A stretch of DNA of 25,406 nt from JAGTVG01 sp965365275 (GTDB taxonomy: Bacteria > Bacteroidota > Bacteroidia > Cytophagales > Cyclobacteriaceae): assembly GCA_965365275.1 (NCBI GenBank), contig CBDUBA010000061.1, forward strand, positions 1 to 25,406, given 5' to 3'. Both the position numbers and the translations under genes were made by a program. The notes under the pieces are model-generated. The model had not been told where the DNA came from, ran no database searches, and saw nothing but the letters and a program-made list of their open reading frames with translations. Shown here piece after piece: positions 16,564 through 24,300 of this stretch (its first letter is position 1; every line of letters begins with the position of its first letter).

Positions 16564-17325
16564 ATGCTTAAAATACAAGACCTAAAGGCTTCAATAGAAG
16601 ATAATCAGATCCTTAAAGGGATCAACATGGAAGTAAAAGCCGGAGAAGTGCATGCCATTATGGGGCCAAACGGTTCAGGAAAAAGCACCCTAGCTTCAGT
16701 TCTTGCCGGCCGGGAGGAATTTGAAGTTGATGGCGGACAGGTACATTTCGAAGGGGAAGATCTTCTGGAGTTGAGTCCTGAAGACCGTGCAAGAAAGGGT
16801 ATTTTCCTAGCCTTTCAATACCCTGTTGAGATACCAGGTGTAAGTACGACCAACTTCCTAAAATCTGCGATGAACCAAATAAGAGAATATAATGGTTTGA
16901 AACCCATGGATTCCGTTCATTTCCTCAAACACATCAAGGAAAAAATGCAACTGGTTGAAATTGATCAGTCATTACTCAGTCGTTCACTTAATGAGGGTTT
17001 TTCAGGCGGCGAGAAAAAGAGAAATGAGATTTTTCAGATGGCTGTTTTGGAACCCAAGCTGGCAATTCTCGATGAAACGGATTCAGGACTGGACATTGAT
17101 GCCTTGAGAATCGTAGCCAATGGTGTTAATAAACTAAAATCTGCAGATAATGCTGTTATAGTTGTTACACATTACCAGCGCCTCTTGAATTACATTGTTC
17201 CTGATTATGTTCATGTCTTATATGAAGGCAGGATCGTAAAATCAGGAACCAAGGAATTGGCCCTCGAACTGGAAGCTAAAGGTTACGACTGGATCAAGCA
17301 AGAATTTAATTCAACACCAGTTTAA
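16564..17325 (+). CDS. sufC: Fe-S cluster assembly ATPase SufC
   Basis: A 253-residue soluble ABC ATPase of the SUF scaffold. Walker A GPNGSGKST (34-42), the Q-loop in LAFQYPVEIPG (typical of SufC), signature FSGGEKKRNEIFQM (146-159) and Walker B with ILDETDSGLD (168-177). There are no membrane segments, and the Q-loop and the ETDSGLD sequence distinguish it from transporter ATPases. Its ATP cycle drives the rearrangement of SufB-SufD that opens the site for iron and sulphur entry. It lies between sufB and sufD, with short gaps on both sides. Confidence 0.97.
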   Translation: MLKIQDLKASIEDNQILKGINMEVKAGEVHAIMGPNGSGKSTLASVLAGREEFEVDGGQVHFEGEDLLELSPEDRARKGIFLAFQYPVEIPGVSTTNFLKSAMNQIREYNGLKPMDSVHFLKHIKEKMQLVEIDQSLLSRSLNEGFSGGEKKRNEIFQMAVLEPKLAILDETDSGLDIDALRIVANGVNKLKSADNAVIVVTHYQRLLNYIVPDYVHVLYEGRIVKSGTKELALELEAKGYDWIKQEFNSTPV

Positions 17326-17335
17326 TCAATTGAAT

Positions 17336-18661
17336 ATGGCTTTAACTGATACTGATATAAACCTTATCGATACCCTTGCGTCTAAAAGCGACCAGTCTGG
17401 AACAAGTATTTTAAATGATTTACCGGAAATACGAAATGAATCATTAAATGCCCTGAGGGATAGTGGCTTACCGGGAAACAAACATGAGGAGTATAAATAC
17501 TTCAATGTATCCAGGAAAATCAAAAGAGACTATAATATTCTGCTTCCTCATAGCACTGAGATCGACCGGGAGGAGGTTAAATCTAAATTGGTTAAGGATA
17601 GTGAAGGAATTCATATCGTTTTCATAAATGGTAATTATTCGGAAGAATTTTCAAATTTTGACAAATCAATTGACGGATTTGAATTTTTTCCGCCGGGAGA
17701 TTCCACAGAAGGAATAAACCAGATTCTGGATTCTTTTAATAACCAAAGACAGAATATTAACAAGGACCCATACCTCGATCTTAACAGGGCATTCCCAAAT
17801 GCAGGATATGCCATTAGAATTAGTAAAGATTTCGATCCTAAACCTGTTTACATATATCACTTTGTAAATTCCGGCGTTCAGGATTTACTTATAAATCATA
17901 CAGGGATCATTTTGGTTGAAAAAGATACAAAAGCCGATCTTTCAGAGATATTTATATCAGACAACAAGAATCATCATTTCCGGAATCACTCTACGGAGTT
18001 GATTACACAGAATGGTGCTTTTGTTAATTATCACCTGATTCAGGAAACTGGTTCTGATAGTGTGAACATACACAATACAAACATTTATCAATCGACTAAC
18101 AGCCGGGTTAACACCTACACATTTTCCCTGAGTGGCAAGGATCTCAGAAATAATCTGAATATTCTTCTGAATGAAGAAGACTGTGAATCACATTTGTACG
18201 GATTATATTTTATTTCCAATAATGATCATATTGATAATCATACAACGGTGGATCACAGAAAACCTCATTGCTACAGTAATGAATATTATAAGGGCATAAT
18301 TGATGATAAGGGTATGGGAACATTTAATGGCAAAATATATGTCAGACCCAATGCGCAAAAAACGAATGCTTTTCAGTCGAACAAGAACCTTGTCCTGACC
18401 GATGGTGCTACAATAAATACAAAACCACAGCTTGAGATCTGGGCTGATGATGTCAAATGTTCCCATGGAGCAACTACAGGACAAATAGATGAAGCGCAGA
18501 TGTTCTATTTAAGGTCAAGAGGCCTGGATAAAGAGACTTCAACTGCATTATTACTGCATGCATTTGCCTTCGATATCATCGACAGAGTTGAGTTAAATCA
18601 TTTGCGAAAATATATCGGATCAAAAATCAACAACAGGTTAGGGTATCAGTTTTCAGATTAG
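17336..18661 (+). CDS. sufD: Fe-S cluster assembly protein SufD
   Basis: A 441-residue SufB paralogue that completes the SufBC2D complex. The N-terminal half is variable; the C-terminal beta-helix part carries the conserved VKCSHGATTGQIDEAQMFY, with C375 and H377, the positions linked to cluster assembly at the SufB-SufD interface (E. coli C358 and H360 region). I chose the ATG at 17336, reading MALTDTD; a TTG two codons upstream is possible. The gap to sufC is 10 bases and to sufS 3 bases. Length is close to the family norm (about 420-450). Confidence 0.95.
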   Translation: MALTDTDINLIDTLASKSDQSGTSILNDLPEIRNESLNALRDSGLPGNKHEEYKYFNVSRKIKRDYNILLPHSTEIDREEVKSKLVKDSEGIHIVFINGNYSEEFSNFDKSIDGFEFFPPGDSTEGINQILDSFNNQRQNINKDPYLDLNRAFPNAGYAIRISKDFDPKPVYIYHFVNSGVQDLLINHTGIILVEKDTKADLSEIFISDNKNHHFRNHSTELITQNGAFVNYHLIQETGSDSVNIHNTNIYQSTNSRVNTYTFSLSGKDLRNNLNILLNEEDCESHLYGLYFISNNDHIDNHTTVDHRKPHCYSNEYYKGIIDDKGMGTFNGKIYVRPNAQKTNAFQSNKNLVLTDGATINTKPQLEIWADDVKCSHGATTGQIDEAQMFYLRSRGLDKETSTALLLHAFAFDIIDRVELNHLRKYIGSKINNRLGYQFSD

Positions 18662-18664
18662 GCA

Positions 18665-19924
18665 TTGGAACCTATTAGTTCAAATACACATACCGGGATC
18701 GAGAAATTCAATCCTTCCACGATCAGGAAACAATTTCGTATCCTGAGTCAGGAAGTCAATGGCCATCCTCTGGTATATTTTGATAATGCTGCCACCACGC
18801 AAAAACCCGATCAGGTTATAAATGCGATCAGCGATTATTATCAGAATTATAATGCTAATATTCACAGGGGGATTCATTCTTTGGCAGAAAAAGCCACAGA
18901 AGCCTATGAGAGCACCCGGAGAAAAGCCAAAGATTATGTTAATGCTTCTTCCTCCGATGAGATCATATTTACTTATGGCACAACTGACGGCATTAATCTG
19001 GCTGCAAGTTCATTAGGTAGAGCAGTTCTGAATAAAGGCGATGAAGTTATAATTTCTGCTATGGAGCATCATTCCAATATTGTTCCCTGGCAGATGGTTT
19101 GCGAAGAAAAAGGTGCCTCGTTAAAAGTCGCTCCAATTAATGATTCCGGAGAACTGATCTATGAAGAATACCAGAAACTTTTATCTGACAAGGTAAAGAT
19201 CGTAAGTATTGTACATGTTTCAAATTCACTCGGTACTATAAATCCTGTTAAAAAAATAATAGCTGACGCTCATGAAATTGGTGCATACGTTTTAATTGAT
19301 GGTGCACAGGCCGCTGCACATCTTGATGTCGATGTACAAGAACTGGATTGTGACTTGTATGCATTTTCTTCACATAAGATGTTCGGACCAACCGGTGTTG
19401 GTGTTTTGTATGGCAAAAGATCGGTCCTGGATCTTATGCCGCCTTATCGTGGAGGGGGTGAAATGATCAAGGAGGTGACCTTCGAAAAAACAACTTATAA
19501 CGACCTGCCTTTTAAGTTCGAGGCTGGTACGCCTAATATTGCAGACGTTATCGGCTTTAGTGCAGCCATCGATTATATCAATTCCCTGGATAAAAATTCA
19601 GTTCGGGAGTATGAAAAGAAATTGCTAGAGTATGGTGTAACCAGGCTCACTGACATCGAGGGAATCAGGTTTGTTGGAACCGCGAAAAATAAGATAAGTA
19701 TTATATCTTTTAATATAGAAAATGTTCACCCTTTCGATATCGGGATGATGCTGGATGCCGGTGGTGTCGCTGTTAGAACGGGACATCATTGTACACAACC
19801 CCTGATGGATTATTACAATATCGAAGGGACTGTGCGGGCTTCTCTATCCATATACAATACCGAAGCGGAAATTGACATATTGGCTGATAAACTAAAAGCC
19901 ATTGTAAAAATAAAAAGAAAATGA
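18665..19924 (+). CDS. sufS: Cysteine desulfurase SufS (TTG start)
   Basis: A 419-residue PLP enzyme, type II cysteine desulfurase, which takes sulphur from cysteine and passes it to SufE. Schiff-base lysine K238 in SSHKMFGPTG, persulphide cysteine C376 in RTGHHCTQPL, and the N-terminal VYFDNAATTQKP are all present. An in-frame stop at 18659 and the absence of any in-frame ATG before the conserved region force a rare start: TTG at 18665 fits best and gives about a 14-residue extension over typical SufS. The start is only 3 bases after the sufD stop, so translational coupling is likely. The last bases overlap sufE by 4 (ATGA). Confidence 0.95.
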   Translation: MEPISSNTHTGIEKFNPSTIRKQFRILSQEVNGHPLVYFDNAATTQKPDQVINAISDYYQNYNANIHRGIHSLAEKATEAYESTRRKAKDYVNASSSDEIIFTYGTTDGINLAASSLGRAVLNKGDEVIISAMEHHSNIVPWQMVCEEKGASLKVAPINDSGELIYEEYQKLLSDKVKIVSIVHVSNSLGTINPVKKIIADAHEIGAYVLIDGAQAAAHLDVDVQELDCDLYAFSSHKMFGPTGVGVLYGKRSVLDLMPPYRGGGEMIKEVTFEKTTYNDLPFKFEAGTPNIADVIGFSAAIDYINSLDKNSVREYEKKLLEYGVTRLTDIEGIRFVGTAKNKISIISFNIENVHPFDIGMMLDAGGVAVRTGHHCTQPLMDYYNIEGTVRASLSIYNTEAEIDILADKLKAIVKIKRK

Positions 19925-20364
19925 GCGATAAATCGATCAATGACATACAGGATGAAATAATTGATGAATTTGCCATTCTCGGGGATGATAAGGAAAGCAC
20001 CGTATTTTATATAATGGAATTGGGCAGTAACCTGGAACCTTTGGAGGACAAATACAGGATCGATTCAAACTTAATAAAGGGCTGTCAGTCAAAAGTTTGG
20101 CTTAATGCCGAACTGGCCAATGACCGGCTGGTATTAAAAGCCGACAGCAATACGGATATTACTAAGGGATTGATCAGCCTGCTGATCCGTGTTTTGTCGG
20201 GTAAAAGTCTTGATGATGTAATCAATGCTGATCTGTATTTTATTGAAAAGATTGGAATGCATAATGTTATAGGATCTCAGCGATCTAATGGCCTGGCTTC
20301 CATGATAAAGCAGATCAGGCTATATGCCATTGCTTATAAAACGAAATTACAGAGTCAATCATAA
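19921..20364 (+). CDS. sufE: Sulphur-acceptor protein SufE
   Basis: A 147-residue SufE, which accepts the persulphide from SufS and delivers it to SufB. The active cysteine is C55 in the family motif GCQSKVWL. The C-terminal part (GLISLLIRVLSGKSLDDVIN and the R/K-rich last helix) matches the family. The start ATG overlaps the sufS stop (ATGA), so the desulfurase and its partner are translationally coupled and made in near-equal amounts. Length is normal (about 140). Confidence 0.95.
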   Translation: MSDKSINDIQDEIIDEFAILGDDKESTVFYIMELGSNLEPLEDKYRIDSNLIKGCQSKVWLNAELANDRLVLKADSNTDITKGLISLLIRVLSGKSLDDVINADLYFIEKIGMHNVIGSQRSNGLASMIKQIRLYAIAYKTKLQSQS

Positions 20365-20376
20365 AGACTGGGAAAT

Positions 20377-20697
20377 ATGAATGACCAGAATAATAAGGAA
20401 TTAAAAGAAAAAGTAGTACAGGCTTTAAAGTTGGTATACGATCCGGAGATCCCGGTTGATGTATACGAATTGGGTCTGATCTATGAAATAAACATTTTCC
20501 CTATTAACAATGTTTTCATTTTAATGACGTTAACATCACCCGCCTGTCCTGCCGCTGAAATGATCCCTGGCGACGTAGAAGCTAAGGTAAAGGCAATTCC
20601 TGAGGTAAATGATGTTACGGTTGAGATCACATTTGATCCACCCTATACTCAGGATATGATGTCAGAAGTTGCAAAATTGGAATTAGGTTTATTATAA
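20377..20697 (+). CDS. SUF-associated DUF59 (MIP18 family) Fe-S assembly protein
   Basis: A 106-residue protein of the DUF59/MIP18 family, the type often found in suf operons and related to SufT and PaaD. It shows the family core DPEIPVDVYELGLIYEI (22-38) and TSPACPAAEMIPGDV (53-67) with the single conserved cysteine C57. Members are thought to help cluster maturation or transfer to client proteins; the exact step is not settled. It lies 12 bases after sufE with a purine-rich GGGAAA just before the ATG, and 11 bases before the bacilliredoxin, clearly inside the operon. Confidence 0.93.
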   Translation: MNDQNNKELKEKVVQALKLVYDPEIPVDVYELGLIYEINIFPINNVFILMTLTSPACPAAEMIPGDVEAKVKAIPEVNDVTVEITFDPPYTQDMMSEVAKLELGLL

Positions 20698-20708
20698 AAA
20701 ATTAAGAA

Positions 20709-21125
20709 ATGTATCCGGAACAAATGGTAGCCCCCATGCGGGCAGATTTAACAGACGTTGGTTTTAATGAACTTAAAACCGTTGACGAGGTAGTTGAGCA
20801 TTTGGAAAATACAGAGGGCACCTCATTACTAGTAATCAATTCAGTATGCGGATGTGCTGCAGGCATGGCACGACCGGCCGTTAAGTACGCATTGACCAAT
20901 GCTTCAAAGCAGCCTGATCATTTATTGACAGTATTTGCCGGTGTCGATATGGAAGCTACGGCCAAGGCCAGGGAATATACCCTTCCCTATCCCCCATCTT
21001 CTCCTTCCATAGGTTTATTCAAAGATGGCGAGTTGGTTCATTTTATTGAAAGACATCATATTGAAGGACGACCAGCCGAGATGATTGCGGATCATCTCAT
21101 GGATGTTTTCGAGGAATACTGCTAA
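20709..21125 (+). CDS. Bacilliredoxin, BrxA/BrxB (YphP/YqiW, DUF1094) family
   Basis: A 138-residue thioredoxin-fold protein. The redox site is the unusual CGC motif, C47-G48-C49, in INSVCGCAAGMARPA, typical of the BrxA/BrxB family; a further cysteine is the last residue, C138. In Firmicutes these proteins remove bacillithiol from oxidised protein thiols. Being the last gene of the suf operon, it may protect the reactive cysteines of SufS, SufE or SufB, or reset client proteins. That link is inference from position. Bacillithiol synthesis genes are not in the window. It is followed by a 208-base non-coding stretch and a strong terminator. Confidence 0.92.
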   Translation: MYPEQMVAPMRADLTDVGFNELKTVDEVVEHLENTEGTSLLVINSVCGCAAGMARPAVKYALTNASKQPDHLLTVFAGVDMEATAKAREYTLPYPPSSPSIGLFKDGELVHFIERHHIEGRPAEMIADHLMDVFEEYC

Positions 21126-21143
21126 GATCAGATAACTCTATTC

Positions 21144-21309
21144 GCGATTAGGATTCACGTTAATCGAAGCTTTCACCGATATCTTGGAGTTTACACAAAT
21201 AATTGAGCAATCCTAACTTATCGCTGCAAAAACCGAAGTGATACTATTTAAGGACGTGAAAGGCTCTTAAATCGTTTTTCCATAGCATTACTTCTGTTTG
21301 CGAAACGAT
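21144..21309. repeat. Inverted repeats in the 3' region after the suf operon
   Basis: Two long-range inverted repeats lie between the bacilliredoxin stop and the terminator. GCGATTAGGATT (21144-21155) mirrors AATCCTAA (21209-21216) plus TCGC (21221-21224) with a 4-base insert. ATCGTTT (21271-21277) mirrors AAACGAT (21303-21309). No open frame of note covers them. The region may be a structured 3' untranslated region. Confidence 0.4.
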
Positions 21310-21333
21310 ATTTCAGGACATGACATTTAGTAC

Positions 21334-21372
21334 AAAAAAAGAAGCTGTCTCATATGAGGCAGCTTTCTTTTT
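21334..21372. terminator. Bidirectional Rho-independent terminator between suf and the surface-protein gene
   Basis: GAAGCTGTCTC (21341-21351) pairs with GAGGCAGCTTTC (21356-21367) over an ATAT loop. Plus strand: followed by TTTTT and one U-G pair inside. Minus strand: followed by seven T, one mismatch. It serves both converging transcripts and ends 3 bases before the stop codon of the minus-strand gene. Confidence 0.88.
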
Positions 21373-21375
21373 GCA

Positions 21376-24300
21376 CTAATGTATGATTGTCAACTTTCTG
21401 TGCAATTTAAGACCTTCATTATCCCCGATGAGGAGGAAGTGGATACCATTTGGTAAGAGACCGGTATCTATTTCAAATCCTTTAGATCCTTTTTCCACCC
21501 TACCGCGACCGATGGTAACACCGCGCTGATCCATGATCTCCCAGTCATAGTCCTGGCTGATGTAATCGCCAAATTCAACAATGGCATATTCTTTGGCCGG
21601 CTGTGGATAGATTTTTACATTTTCCAGCACACCTCGTGCAACATCTTCCTCGAGGTCGGTGATCACGTTCTTATCATTATCAACTTTTACAATTTCAGCC
21701 TGTAATACTTCATTGGTCAGGTTATCCTGAATGTAGGCTACTACCCAGTATTCATCATCATTATAGGTTGGGAATCCTGTCAGAGTTTCGCCTGGATTCA
21801 CATGGAAGACCAATTCAGGATCGCCTGGATTCCATGGGGCTGGAATATTAATTCCTGACAAACCATCGGTATAAGTTGGCTCATCTTTAAACATGGCACG
21901 GGCCAGGTTTTGGACAGTAATTCCATATTCATTAGGACTTGAATAAGCTCCATAATTATCTTCAACCAATGTAATAAATAAAGACACATCGTCTGAAATT
22001 GCTTCAAGTGCAGTGGTTCTTACATGAATTTCTATTCTGTTCGGTTCGACTCCTGCTGTACTGTCAACCGTGATGTTGATATTAACTTTTGGATCCTTTA
22101 ATGCCCTAAGAACTATCTCATAATCATCCAACACCTCTCCATCTGATTGAGGAATTCCATCTATAAAGGATTTAAATGATGTGGTTGTGGCTCCAAAAGC
22201 ACTGTAATAGTTCGCCCGGTCTCCAAGGATCTGATTTTCGTTATATATTAAATCACCATCCTGATATCCATGATGAAATTCGATATATACCAGTTCATCG
22301 GGTATAGAATTTATAACATCATACAGATCCCTGGTATCCTGGGTTGTATTTAATTCAAAATTCACAAAATGTTCTACCAGGACATTTCTCGTTCTGTTAC
22401 CCAAACAGAAATCATCAACAGCAAATCCATCCAGCGTATTTGGTACACTTGTTTCAACACTAGCAAAAGCAAATCGGAAAATTATTGGATTCGTTAACCT
22501 CGTCGTTATCTGGTCTAACGGAATTCTTGCATTAACCCATCCACCGGATTCGAGCGTCCACCCTACATTATTTGTAGGATCAAGTTGCTGTTCACCGGGA
22601 TCGGCGGAAATGTTTTCATAATTATACCACCATTCGTTACCCCACCAACGCATATTATATGGTTCAGTACCAGTTAATGAGCCTACCACATTCCATGATA
22701 TTCCTCCGTCATCGGAATATTGTAATACTACCCCATCGGTTCCTACCAGGTGTGACCAGTAATTGAAAGTAAGCATAGGTCTGTCTAGTGCCGAAATATC
22801 ATACGCTGGGGTTATCAGATAAGATCTTTCTCCATCATAATAAGGCTCATTCAATTTTGTTACCCATGCTGAATTTCCGGATGAGGCATAATTAATTTCA
22901 TTCCCATTTGGAATTCCATGTTCCCAACTGTTACTATCCAACGCTGGATTTGGAGAAATTGCCCAACCACCATTATCTGCCTCAAAATCTTCGCAAAGTA
23001 TTCCATTTGCCGGCACCAAAACGGAGGGTACGATATTTACGATTTTATTAGTATCTCCAGAACATCCTCTGTTTGAAACCACACTTAATGATACATTATA
23101 TTGTCCTGCTCCAGAGAAAGTATGAGACGGATCCGGCAAACTGGATGTGGCACCCGCATCATCGAAATCCCATAACCATTGAGCTACATCACCATTATTA
23201 AATTCATGCTCACTGGTTGGGAATGTCACATCTGAATAAAAGTTTGTTATGGATCCTTCAGATATCAATTCTGAACTGTAATTTACTTCAGGTACACCTC
23301 CGACATACACCTGACCAAGCTTCTCAGCAGTACAGGATTTTGTTGAGAATCCCTGAGATTCAACCCTAAGCAGAATGGCCTCAATCTTAGGTTCTGCAAA
23401 TTTATGAACTGGATTTTGTGAAGAATATATCGTATCCGGGAATATCCAGGTATAATTTACAATGCTATCAGACAATATGGATGAATCAATTGAGGACAGA
23501 TCTACAAATGGTATAGAATTTTCGACACATGTATTATTTACATCAAAGGTAAAATCGGCTATTGGAACCGGTAGCACCCGGGTGAAACCTTCAGTGGTAT
23601 CGGTTACACCGAAAGGATCCGTAAAGACGTACTGTATTGTATGATTACCAACATTGGCTACATCAGGATCAAAATACCAGTTACCACCCGCCTGATAGGT
23701 CCCCGCACCATAAAATGTTCCCCCAACTGGAGTACCAATAAGCATGGCTGGATCATCAAATTCGCAATATGCAAATTCCAGTCCACCAAATTCTATATCA
23801 GGTAATGGATTTACGAAAGTTGAATCTTGATAAAGGTTTGTACATCCATTAGCATCTGTATAGGTATATGTAACATAAGTCATACCCTCTCCGGCCGCAA
23901 TCGGATCGAATGTGTTTGATCCCGGAGGATTTATTCCAACCCCAGTAAATATACCACCTGATGGTGATCCATTAAGATCTACTGGTGGATCATTAATGGC
24001 CATTTGCGGATCAAGCCCGAAGAATGTCGGATTTGGTAATGCATTAATCGTATGGAAAACCTTGTCATCCGATGCGGGGCAGGGTCCTGCAGGATCATTA
24101 GTAGTCAGTGTAAATATGATCTGGGATCCCCTCTCTGTAGTATCAGGTAAATAATATGCATTAAGATCATTAATATTGGAATATGTTCCAATTCCACCGG
24201 ACCATATTGCAGAGGAAGCTGAACCTCCAATGATCCCATTTAGGAATAAAGTATCCCCTATACAGATTGCCTGATCCAGGCCGGCATCCACAATCGGTGC

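Noticed and set aside
17330..17335. TTG start at 17330 for sufD
   Set aside because: The ATG at 17336 is two codons downstream and a much more common start; it is adopted.
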